This document shows, piece by piece, positions 1 through 7,211 of a stretch of DNA of 64,000 nt. The DNA is from Leptospira ryugenii. GTDB lineage: Bacteria; Spirochaetota; Leptospiria; Leptospirales; Leptospiraceae. The stretch covers positions 251,077 through 315,076 of the forward strand of contig NZ_BFBB01000003.1 of NCBI RefSeq assembly GCF_003114855.1, given 5' to 3'. The notes under the pieces were generated by a model, which was given only the letters and a program-made list of their open reading frames with translations, did no database searches and was not told the origin of the DNA. Position 1 is the first letter of the stretch, and each line of letters starts with the position of its first letter. The translations under genes and the position numbers were made by a program.

Positions 1-518
1 AAAGGGAAAACCGTATTCTTTATATTTTCTTGGCTCAATCCGTACAAATAGTACGCCTGGTTTTTCTTTCCATCGACTGCATTTTGGATGGCATATCTTC
101 CATTGATCTCAATCGTACGTGCATAGTGACCAGTTGCTATCTTTTCAATACCTAATTTTTGAGCTTGTTCAAATAATGCACCAAATTTCACAAAAGTATT
201 GCATTCAACACAAGGGTTAGGTGTTCGTCCATCTTTATAATCTTCAATGAATCGATTGATGACCCTTTCTCCAAATACCTTTTCCATTTTGATCACATAA
301 AAAGGTATATTGAGAGACAATCCAACGTCCCTAGCATCCCTGATGTCCTCAGGGGAACAGCAGGATTTTTTTGTGGTGTCACAGGCGGGAGCTTCATATT
401 CCCAAGTTCTAAGATTCACTCCGATCACATCGTAACCTTCTTCCATGAGAAGCCCTGCCGCCACAGCACTATCGACTCCCCCACTCATAGCTACGATGAT
501 CTTGCCTTTGTTTGCCAT
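1..518 (-). CDS. mnmA: tRNA-specific 2-thiouridylase MnmA, partial
   Basis: MnmA transfers sulfur to U34 of tRNA Lys/Glu/Gln in the cytoplasm after ATP activation. The 172 visible codons contain the PP-loop SGGVDSAVAAG near residue 10 and the catalytic-cysteine region NPCVECNTFVKF near residue 100, followed by the conserved TGHYAR stretch. The ATG is at 516-518, and the 3' end lies outside the window, so about the C-terminal half is missing. It follows the retropepsin-like gene by 8 bases on the same strand and is probably co-transcribed with it. Family assignment is firm from the motifs. Confidence 0.95.
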   Translation of the reverse strand, partial: MANKGKIIVAMSGGVDSAVAAGLLMEEGYDVIGVNLRTWEYEAPACDTTKKSCCSPEDIRDARDVGLSLNIPFYVIKMEKVFGERVINRFIEDYKDGRTPNPCVECNTFVKFGALFEQAQKLGIEKIATGHYARTIEINGRYAIQNAVDGKKNQAYYLYGLSQENIKNTVFP

Positions 519-526
519 ATCTTCCC

Positions 527-1384
527 TCACTGAAGGTAAAAAGCCACACGAGCACGGGAAAAATCCCAAAACACCGGAGATTGCGATAAGGCGTTCAACC
601 CGATGACCCAAAGGCCTTCCTTTCCAGCTTGTTTGCCATCCTTTGAAATTCCACCCAAAAATAATGGTATCTGCTTAGAGAATAATTCTCCATTCGTCGT
701 TTGGAAGTAGATGGATTCCTTCGTTTTAAAGAGAGAACGGGTTTGAGTTTCTCCTCTAGGCAAATGTACCGTCACTGACTCTATCAGTTCTCTGTTTTGG
801 TAGAGCGTTTCGGGTAGTATGGAAAAGCTTGCTCCTGTATCTAAAAGCGCCTCTACTTTCTGGCCTTCCTTTTCTAGCTGTGTATAGTAGTGCCCATCTC
901 GCTCCCTGACCTGAATGAATTTTAAAGCAAGGGATAGGAAAACATCGGGTCTTTTGCAAAAACTAGCCTGCGATTCATATACGTAGATCTTCTCATCAGA
1001 CCATAGAATGCATGTTTTGTGGAAAAAATCTGTGCCGATCACAAGATCAAATTGTTTGGGAAAGACTTGAAGGAAACTAGGGAATGTGTATTCTCTACCC
1101 TCCCATACGAGTTTCCATTCTTCGGAAGTCTCCTTCCCATTCCAGAAACTTTGGCTAGAGCCACTGTCCCAGAGAGCAGATACTTTCTCGTGGCTAGCTT
1201 GGTTCTGAAAACCGTGCAAAAGGATGTGTGAAGGAAAGCTTTCCGTTTGGAAGAAACCCAGGCGGCCTTCTTCTGGTAAGGAAAATTGGTATTTAGGTTT
1301 GTGAGGGCTTTGGCAGTAGAGGCTTAAAAGGAAACAAAGGAAACTGCCTATACAAGTTTTTTGATACAATTTCGATTGGGGCAT
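527..1384 (-). CDS. tandem retropepsin-like aspartyl protease, exported
   Basis: About 285 aa from the ATG at 1384; a TTG seven codons upstream is also possible. A hydrophobic N-terminus (about residues 10-24) looks like a signal peptide. A Cys follows it, but the residue before that Cys is Tyr, a poor lipobox. Two aspartyl-protease half-sites are visible: WDSGSS with D near residue 73 and LLDTGASFSILP with D near residue 182. Each is followed by the hydrophobic glycine-containing flap/closing segment typical of retropepsins (VIGTDFF; VIGLNAL). Two D(S/T)G lobes in one chain imply an intramolecular protease pair. The substrate is unknown. It lies downstream of a diguanylate cyclase and overlaps the end of a small gene. 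Confidence 0.75.
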   Translation of the reverse strand: MPQSKLYQKTCIGSFLCFLLSLYCQSPHKPKYQFSLPEEGRLGFFQTESFPSHILLHGFQNQASHEKVSALWDSGSSQSFWNGKETSEEWKLVWEGREYTFPSFLQVFPKQFDLVIGTDFFHKTCILWSDEKIYVYESQASFCKRPDVFLSLALKFIQVRERDGHYYTQLEKEGQKVEALLDTGASFSILPETLYQNRELIESVTVHLPRGETQTRSLFKTKESIYFQTTNGELFSKQIPLFLGGISKDGKQAGKEGLWVIGLNALSQSPVFWDFSRARVAFYLQ

Positions 1385-1572
1385 CTTGTATAGTCTACCG
1401 TACAATCTCGGTATTCAATGCCCGTTTTCTCATCTTTGCTTTTGTATTCAATGAAGCAGGAATAGGGCTGAAAATCAAAAGCTGCCATACCGAGTGCTCT
1501 TTCACGAATGTTTGCACGAAGGGCCTCTTGGTCTGAAGAAGGTTGAGATACGATCGAAAGTGCTTCTGCCAT
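1348..1572 (-). CDS. small conserved-looking protein, function unknown
   Basis: A 74-aa frame starting at the ATG at 1572, 22 bases after the stop of the diguanylate cyclase, and running 37 bases into the start of the retropepsin-like gene. The composition is protein-like: an acidic and basic helical N-terminal half, then a Cys-containing C-terminal half ending near CTVDYTRCPNRNC. A second overlapping frame with an ATG at 1583 is less protein-like. No family is recognised. The Shine-Dalgarno is weak, so translation may be coupled to the upstream gene. Confidence 0.5.
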   Translation of the reverse strand: MAEALSIVSQPSSDQEALRANIRERALGMAAFDFQPYSCFIEYKSKDEKTGIEYRDCTVDYTRCPNRNCIKKLV

Positions 1573-1594
1573 ATCCCAAACATCGGCAGTTTCT

Positions 1595-2656
1595 CTATTC
1601 CTTATAACAAATTGTCCGGTTCCTACCAGAATGTTTTGCCTGGTAGAGAGCTTTGTCTGCCCTCTCAATCAGGTCTTTGTTGTTTCGGTCACTCAAACGA
1701 AAGGAAGAAATGCCAACAGAAAGTGTCACCTTAAGGTCAGAGCCATCATTTGGGTTTTTGACAACCATTGCTTCTACTGCTTTGCGGATCTCTTCGCCTT
1801 TTGCAAAGGCTTCTTCTTCCGAGGCTCCTGGCATCACTAAGCAGAACTCTTCTCCACCATACCTTGCTGGGATGTGGTGGCGTTGGGCAGCATTGATGAG
1901 TTGTCTTGCCACTTCAATCAAGACGACATCGCCTGCTTGGTGGCCATAGGTATCGTTGAAGACCTTAAACTTATCCACGTCTGTAAATAGTAGGGAAAGT
2001 TTGGTCCCTTTTTTGCGACAGCGTTCCATCTCTTCCTTTAGCTTGGTTTGGAAGTAGTGGTGGATCTTCAGGCCAGTCATCATATCCACCGTTGCCAATT
2101 CGTAGAGCCTTGCGTTTTCAACAGCAATCCCCGCTAGATTGGCCAAAGTAGTCATAAATTCTTTTTCATCTTCGAGAAACTCTTCCGAAGTCATCTTTTC
2201 TCCCAAAACAAGGAGGCCATTTACCTTTCCTTTTGCATTGAGGGGGACGATGATTTCAGCACCAAGGCGTTTGAGGAATTGCAAATCCGCAGAATCTTGG
2301 AGAGACTCTACTTTTGAGATTTGCTCCATCGTAATGGCTTTTGTCTTCTCTTCAAAAAAATGGATGAGGGAAGTGTCCATTTTGATTTCATAATTCTGTT
2401 CTTCAAAAGAAAGCTCAAAACCTTTTGTCGACTGTGGCTCTAGTTTGAAAATGCCAAGGTCAATTTCTGGCTCTAGATACATAGCAGCATGCAAGGTCTG
2501 CAATTGCGCTAGGCATATATTTAAGATCGCATCAATTAGGTATTTGTAGTCGAGCGTCGAGTTGAGGGCCCGCGAGATCTCTAGAAGCTGCTTTTGGTCA
2601 TAGATTTTCTTTTCGTAATGTTCAAAAACTATGTCCGTGTTATCCTTGAATGACAA
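1595..2656 (-). CDS. GAF-GGDEF diguanylate cyclase
   Basis: A 353-aa cytoplasmic protein with a short coiled N-terminus, a GAF-like sensor domain (about residues 20-185) and a C-terminal GGDEF domain (about 190-350). The active-site motif is GGEEF within ARYGGEEFCLVMPG, and the metal-binding FTDVDKFK segment is intact, so synthesis of cyclic di-GMP from two GTP is expected. The residues just before the active site read RHHI rather than RxxD, so the usual inhibitory product-binding I-site is not visible. It is first in a minus-strand group with a small protein, a retropepsin and mnmA. The GAF ligand is unknown. Confidence 0.93.
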   Translation of the reverse strand: MSFKDNTDIVFEHYEKKIYDQKQLLEISRALNSTLDYKYLIDAILNICLAQLQTLHAAMYLEPEIDLGIFKLEPQSTKGFELSFEEQNYEIKMDTSLIHFFEEKTKAITMEQISKVESLQDSADLQFLKRLGAEIIVPLNAKGKVNGLLVLGEKMTSEEFLEDEKEFMTTLANLAGIAVENARLYELATVDMMTGLKIHHYFQTKLKEEMERCRKKGTKLSLLFTDVDKFKVFNDTYGHQAGDVVLIEVARQLINAAQRHHIPARYGGEEFCLVMPGASEEEAFAKGEEIRKAVEAMVVKNPNDGSDLKVTLSVGISSFRLSDRNNKDLIERADKALYQAKHSGRNRTICYKE

Positions 2657-2822
2657 TCCGCACCTTCCCTTTAGAGGTTGATGAATAAAACATCGTTTAG
2701 CAAAGGCTTGTAAAGTAAGATTTTCCCTAATTGTCTAATTTTTCAGCGATCTTTTCCTATGTTTAGAGCAATCAGGGAATAAAAGGTTGACGAAAAAGCC
2801 CATCCCAGAGAACCTGGACATT

Positions 2823-2899
<77 letters not shown>

Positions 2900-2905
2900 C
2901 CGTTA

Positions 2906-3688
2906 TCATCCCCCTTTTCCCAACTCTCTACTCCGGTTCGTGGCGGAAGCCACAGCATCTCGCACTGCCGTCATAAAGCCAGCTCTCTCCAAAGCATCCA
3001 ATCCGTGTATGGTTGTCCCCGCCGGTGAGGTGACCCAATTGCGGACCTCCATGGGATGAATGTTTGGGTCTTCTTCTTTTAGGTGTTTAAAGTAGCTGAT
3101 ACTACCCTCTATCGTTTGTAAGGCGAGGTCTAAACTTTGGGAATAAGTCAAACCTTCCTTCAGTCCACCTTCAGCCAATCCTTGCAAAAAACTCAAGACA
3201 AAGGCAGGTCCAGAGCCAGAGAGCCCAGTGATGGCATCCAAGTGTGCCTCTTTGTCTACCTTAACAAGGAGCCCTAGCCCAAAAAAGACAGAAGAAACCA
3301 AATCATCTAATTTGGATGTAGTAAAATAGCCGATGGCACCCTTCCCAACAAGGAGAGGTAAATTTGGCATCATCCTCACCACTTGGCTCCCTTTAGGAGA
3401 GGCGGATTGCATTGTTTCTACAGAGATACCTGCTGCAATGGAAAGAAATACTTTTGGCTGTTTACATTCACCTAGCACCTTCGTTACGTCAGCTGGTTTA
3501 ACGGCAACAACCAAGACATCAGCTACGGCTTCCAAGTCTGCAATCGAGTTTTGGTAGGATACGAAGGGCTGTCTGGTTTTCGTAAAGGGATCATAGCCAA
3601 AAACTTGTGATTGTGTGCGTGCATAGAGGCTTCTTGCGATTGCCTCTCCCATTTTCCCGAGACCAATGATACCAATGCGTTCAGCCAT
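2906..3688 (-). CDS. proC: pyrroline-5-carboxylate reductase ProC
   Basis: A 260-aa cytosolic enzyme reducing 1-pyrroline-5-carboxylate to proline with NAD(P)H. The N-terminal Rossmann motif GIIGLGKMGEAIA and the C-terminal signature (ITGLSGSGPAF, then VTSPAGTTIHGLDALE) are intact, and the length is normal. The ATG at 3688 is chosen because GGAGAAAGA lies just upstream. It overlaps the stop of yggS by 8 bases (ATGGCTGA), so the two are translationally coupled. yggS-proC is a widespread neighbour pair. Confidence 0.96.
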   Translation of the reverse strand: MAERIGIIGLGKMGEAIARSLYARTQSQVFGYDPFTKTRQPFVSYQNSIADLEAVADVLVVAVKPADVTKVLGECKQPKVFLSIAAGISVETMQSASPKGSQVVRMMPNLPLLVGKGAIGYFTTSKLDDLVSSVFFGLGLLVKVDKEAHLDAITGLSGSGPAFVLSFLQGLAEGGLKEGLTYSQSLDLALQTIEGSISYFKHLKEEDPNIHPMEVRNWVTSPAGTTIHGLDALERAGFMTAVRDAVASATNRSRELGKGG

Positions 3689-4367
3689 ACGTTCTTTCTC
3701 CAAAAATTAAGGAGCCGATTCGTAAATAATTGGATCCTAATTCCACTGCCCATTCAAAATCTCCACTCATTCCCATCGAGAGTTTTTTATCGGGAAAAGA
3801 TTGGTCTCGGAATTGTGCCAATCGTAAAAAAGCAGCTCGCGTTTCTGTTTCGTCCCCGCTGCTAGGACCCATACCCATAAAGCCTAAAAATTTACAGCAT
3901 GGATTTTCAAACGGTACAGACTGTTCTTTCGCCATGAGGATTTCTTCAAAGGAAAATCCATGTTTTGTTTCTTCACCACTGATGTTACATTGTAAAAAAT
4001 AGGAGATGGATGTTTGCTCCTTTTCTGCCCTCTTCAGCAGTTCTTTTAAAGTGGAAAAGGATGCTACCCCATGGGTAGCTGTGAATAGAGGAAATAACTT
4101 ACGTAAGGTGCCGGTTTGGGTAGGCCCAATGTGGTGCAATTGAACTTCATCTTTCGCATTTGGAAATTCAGAAAATAGTCTCTGGAATTTTTCTGTGGCT
4201 TCTGGGATATAATTTTCTCCAAAGATACGTATGCCTTGGAGGTAAGCTTCTCTGACAATCGGATACTCTTTGGTTTTGGAAACGGCAATGATGGCAAAGT
4301 CCCGCAGGGGAAACTTCGCTTTCATTCTCTCGTTGATGGACTGGTAGCGTTGGAAGAACTCGGACAA
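3681..4367 (-). CDS. yggS: YggS/PLPBP-family pyridoxal phosphate homeostasis protein
   Basis: A 228-aa single-domain alanine-racemase-fold protein that binds PLP and is thought to buffer PLP and amino-acid pools rather than catalyse a reaction. Visible motifs are IIAVSKTK with the PLP-binding lysine near residue 31, FGENY, HHIGPTQTGTLRK, GFMGMGP and LSMGMSGDFEWAVELGSNYLRIG. The reading GPTQTGTLRK departs slightly from the usual GxLQxNK. It sits 2 bases after an upstream membrane-anchored protein and overlaps proC. Confidence 0.93.
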   Translation of the reverse strand: MSEFFQRYQSINERMKAKFPLRDFAIIAVSKTKEYPIVREAYLQGIRIFGENYIPEATEKFQRLFSEFPNAKDEVQLHHIGPTQTGTLRKLFPLFTATHGVASFSTLKELLKRAEKEQTSISYFLQCNISGEETKHGFSFEEILMAKEQSVPFENPCCKFLGFMGMGPSSGDETETRAAFLRLAQFRDQSFPDKKLSMGMSGDFEWAVELGSNYLRIGSLIFGERTYG

Positions 4368-4369
4368 GA

Positions 4370-5086
4370 CTAAGGGGCGGATAGTGATTTTTCTAATCGA
4401 TCCAAACGTGTTTCAATGTCCGTAAAACGTTTGTCATTCTTTTCGTTTTGCAATGACAATTTGGTTTCGATAGCTTGTATCCTAGCTTCTAAGGAGGGCG
4501 ATTTGCTTTCTGGTTTTGGATTCTTTTTTGGTGTGGAAGCTACGACTTTTGTTTTTTTCTTAGAACTTTGCTGTGAAGTAGTCACTACCGATGGGACAAC
4601 TTGCTTTGTCTTTTTTTTCTTTGTTTGGTTTGTTAGGGCAGTTTGTTTGGGAAGAGATTCTGGAGTGGCTCTTTGTGGGACTTTCTCGATTTTGATTTCG
4701 GGCTCGGTTGGAGTTTGGGTCTCAACTTGAGAGGACTCCGTCTTTTTTTGTTTTTTAGTTTTTGCCGCTTGGGTTACGGAGACTGAGGTTTGGTTGCGGT
4801 TGGAGTTGTCGGGCTCCATCTCTTCAAAGGAGGGAATCTCTGCTAAATCATTTTGTTTTGGTTGTGGCGCATCCACTTTGGTTTCCGATTTCGGAAGGGT
4901 AGCTGTCTCTTTCTTTTCTTCTCGTTCTATCAAACGATCAGGAACAGCATCCTTTGCCCCCTTGTCCATCGCTTGCATTTTCTGGTAAATCTCACTCCGG
5001 TAGACAAATGCCAGGAAAATCGAAGAAATGAGTAGCACCACAAGGAGTGCCGTCGTAAAAATTTTTATGTTATCTTTCTTGGCCAT
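4370..5086 (-). CDS. membrane-anchored low-complexity/coiled-coil protein
   Basis: 238 aa, not a recognised family. One N-terminal transmembrane segment (about residues 10-28) is followed by about 150 residues rich in Lys, Thr, Pro, Ser and Glu, with repeated KKKTK-like runs. A short coiled coil closes the protein (about residues 200-235, LEARIQAIETKLSLQNEK...). The topology suggests a periplasm-spanning linker with an oligomerising tip. It is the first gene of a group with yggS and proC. The low-complexity region explains the many long open frames on the opposite strand. Confidence 0.65.
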   Translation of the reverse strand: MAKKDNIKIFTTALLVVLLISSIFLAFVYRSEIYQKMQAMDKGAKDAVPDRLIEREEKKETATLPKSETKVDAPQPKQNDLAEIPSFEEMEPDNSNRNQTSVSVTQAAKTKKQKKTESSQVETQTPTEPEIKIEKVPQRATPESLPKQTALTNQTKKKKTKQVVPSVVTTSQQSSKKKTKVVASTPKKNPKPESKSPSLEARIQAIETKLSLQNEKNDKRFTDIETRLDRLEKSLSAP

Positions 5087-5163
5087 GGAAAAGACCTTAA
5101 CCTAATGCGATAAATTCCGTTATTAGAAAGGATGGCATGTATTCGTCATTATGCAATTGAGAA

Positions 5164-5919
5164 ATGAATCCAACCGTAAAAAAATTCATACTGGTTTTAT
5201 ATTTTTTTCTGAGTTTGGTCTCACCCATGGGAGGAGCACCAAGACCCTGGGACCAAGATGAAGAAGGAAGGGTAATCTTACTCGACCAAACCCTAGCGCA
5301 AGAGAGAAACTATGTCTTATTCGTTGCCGAAGATTTTGAAGGAAATCGGCCTTGGGCCTTTTACAGATCCGATTCCTTTTTGGCACATACTCAATTCTCA
5401 GCATTTCTATCTGACTCCACTGCCTTTCCTAAGGAGAAAGCCGTTTACCAAAAGTACGGCTACGAAGGATTCCAAAACCAAACCTCTTTCCTCATCCAAT
5501 CATTTGTTGAAAATCCCAAAACTGACCATTGGGATATAAGGCCCGCAAAACCTTTGTTATTGCCAACTGGGCTTCCTATACAGGCGATTCTTTGGGTCTA
5601 TTCTGAAGGCCACCACATCAATTTAGAGCTACTCGTTTCGCAAAAGAAATCAGAAGATATCCATCTACCATTGGGTATGCTTAATTTTGTAGGTTGGAGA
5701 CGATTGGAAGTTCCCATCAACCTTCCTGCAAAGAATGCAAAATTATTACAAAGTTTATCCATCCCTGTATCGGTGAAGGGATTTCACTTAGCGACAAGAA
5801 CGACGCAAAAAAAAGGTGCGTTTCACCTTTGCTTTGACAATCTAACGTTTGTCATAGATACCTCAACCTTTACCTATCCTGGTGCTGAAATCAAAGACAA
5901 TTGGGGTAAAAATAATTGA
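5164..5919 (+). CDS. FlaA-like flagellar filament outer-layer family protein
   Basis: 251 aa with an N-terminal signal peptide (about residues 1-24, ending PMGGA). The middle and end match the spirochaete FlaA pattern: an EDFEGNRPW opening, LPIQAILWVYSEGHHINLEL, then LPLGMLNFVGWRRLEVPIN and a closing CFDNLTFVID. FlaA proteins form the sheath around the periplasmic flagellar core. Canonical flaA1/flaA2 normally sit together; this copy stands alone, upstream of and overlapping waaA by 4 bases, so it may be a divergent paralogue with another role. Confidence 0.75.
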   Translation: MNPTVKKFILVLYFFLSLVSPMGGAPRPWDQDEEGRVILLDQTLAQERNYVLFVAEDFEGNRPWAFYRSDSFLAHTQFSAFLSDSTAFPKEKAVYQKYGYEGFQNQTSFLIQSFVENPKTDHWDIRPAKPLLLPTGLPIQAILWVYSEGHHINLELLVSQKKSEDIHLPLGMLNFVGWRRLEVPINLPAKNAKLLQSLSIPVSVKGFHLATRTTQKKGAFHLCFDNLTFVIDTSTFTYPGAEIKDNWGKNN

Positions 5920-7211
5920 TCTTTTTTTTCTATAATTGTTTGGTTTATCTTGCTTTCTTTTTGATTCAAATTCTGGCCCTATTTTCACCTAAGGTCCGTA
6001 AACTAATACAAGATAGAAACACCGACCAAACTCGGATAGGGTCTATGGACATTCTGCCTTCCCAAAAGACGATTTGGTTGCATGGCCCAAGTGTCGGTGA
6101 ACTTGACCAAGTGAGGGCCTTTGCAAGTGTAGTTAAACAAAAAGACCCTTCTCTTCAAGTCTATGTTTCCTATTATTCCGATAGTGTTTTGGATAAACAT
6201 TTACAAGATCCAAATTTTGATTTTTGTTTTCGACTTCCTTTTGATTTACCCAATGCTTACGAATTGATTCTAAAAAAATGGAGACCCCTCTTTCTATGTA
6301 TTTTTGCCTGGGATACTTGGCCCAATTTAGTCAAGTCTTGCCATGAATCTTCTATAGATGTCTACCTTGCCTCGGCGACTCTTTCGGAATCTTCTTCTCG
6401 ATTAAAAGGGCTTTCTTTGCTCCTAACCAAAAAAACCTTCTCCTACTTTACAGCGATTTACCCAACAAACGAAATTCTCACACCTTTATTTTCAAATATT
6501 GCTCCACGAGGGACAGAGATACAAGCGCTTGGTGACACAAGGATTGATACCATACTCGCAAAATTGGAAAAGGGAAAACCAGGTAAATCTTTCTCTCAAG
6601 TGATTCAACAATTTTCAGATTCTTTTCGAAATAAGAACTTGGTTTGTTTTGGTTCCACCTATCCCAGTTGTGAAGAAAAGATTCTTTCTTCCCTTTCGCA
6701 AATCCCTGAAGAAGAAATACAAAACAAATCGTTTTGGGTTTTCCCACACAAATGGGAAGAAATTCGGATGTCAGAGTTTTCCGCAAAGCTTCAAAGATAT
6801 GGTCTAGTGAAACGCTTCTCAGAGCTAAAAACATTGGTGTCTGGAAAGTTACCACAATTTGTTTTGGTAGACGAGATGGGGATTCTTGCCTTTGCCTATC
6901 AATATGCACGTTTTGCTTATGTCGGCGGAGGATTCCACCACCGCATTCACAATACCTTGGAACCAGCCGCCTTTGGTTTGGCACTCTTTACCGGCCCAAA
7001 GATCACAAATGCGTCAGAAGCTATCATTATGCAGAGATTAGGTGGTCTAAAAGTTGTACACAGCAACTTAGAATTTACCGACACACTGAGAAATTTTTTA
7101 AACTCCGATGAACGGAGCACATCCCTAGGCCAAAAAAATAAGCAGTTTGTGCTGGATAATCGAGGTGCCTCAGAAAGACTTTACGCAAAGGTCTTTTCTG
7201 CGCATGACTGA
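5916..7211 (+). CDS. waaA: 3-deoxy-D-manno-octulosonic acid (Kdo) transferase WaaA
   Basis: A 431-aa GT30-family glycosyltransferase that adds Kdo from CMP-Kdo to lipid IVA on the inner face of the inner membrane. There is an N-terminal membrane anchor (residues 1-24), the acceptor-domain motif WLHGPSVGELDQVRA, and the donor-domain motifs VFPHKWEE and GGGFHHRIHNTLEPAAFG followed by TGPKITNASEA. The length is normal. It overlaps the FlaA-like gene (ATGA) and nadE. The gene shows that the organism makes Kdo-containing LPS. Confidence 0.92.
   Translation: MIFFFYNCLVYLAFFLIQILALFSPKVRKLIQDRNTDQTRIGSMDILPSQKTIWLHGPSVGELDQVRAFASVVKQKDPSLQVYVSYYSDSVLDKHLQDPNFDFCFRLPFDLPNAYELILKKWRPLFLCIFAWDTWPNLVKSCHESSIDVYLASATLSESSSRLKGLSLLLTKKTFSYFTAIYPTNEILTPLFSNIAPRGTEIQALGDTRIDTILAKLEKGKPGKSFSQVIQQFSDSFRNKNLVCFGSTYPSCEEKILSSLSQIPEEEIQNKSFWVFPHKWEEIRMSEFSAKLQRYGLVKRFSELKTLVSGKLPQFVLVDEMGILAFAYQYARFAYVGGGFHHRIHNTLEPAAFGLALFTGPKITNASEAIIMQRLGGLKVVHSNLEFTDTLRNFLNSDERSTSLGQKNKQFVLDNRGASERLYAKVFSAHD

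Noticed and set aside
1395..1583. 62-codon frame with a better placed AAGGA after the diguanylate cyclase
   Set aside because: The amino-acid sequence is less protein-like than the overlapping 74-codon frame; kept only as an alternative reading.
2787..2792. TTGACG as -35 of the tRNA-fMet promoter
   Set aside because: No acceptable -10 hexamer lies at 16-18 bases, so a promoter was not called.
4416..4730. Plus-strand frames over the Lys/Thr-rich membrane protein
   Set aside because: They are Phe/Val/Cys-rich mirror images of the Lys/Thr/Ser low-complexity codons on the other strand.
6478..6984. 168-codon minus-strand frame inside waaA
   Set aside because: It lies wholly within a gene with conserved Kdo-transferase motifs and has no ribosome site or recognisable domain.
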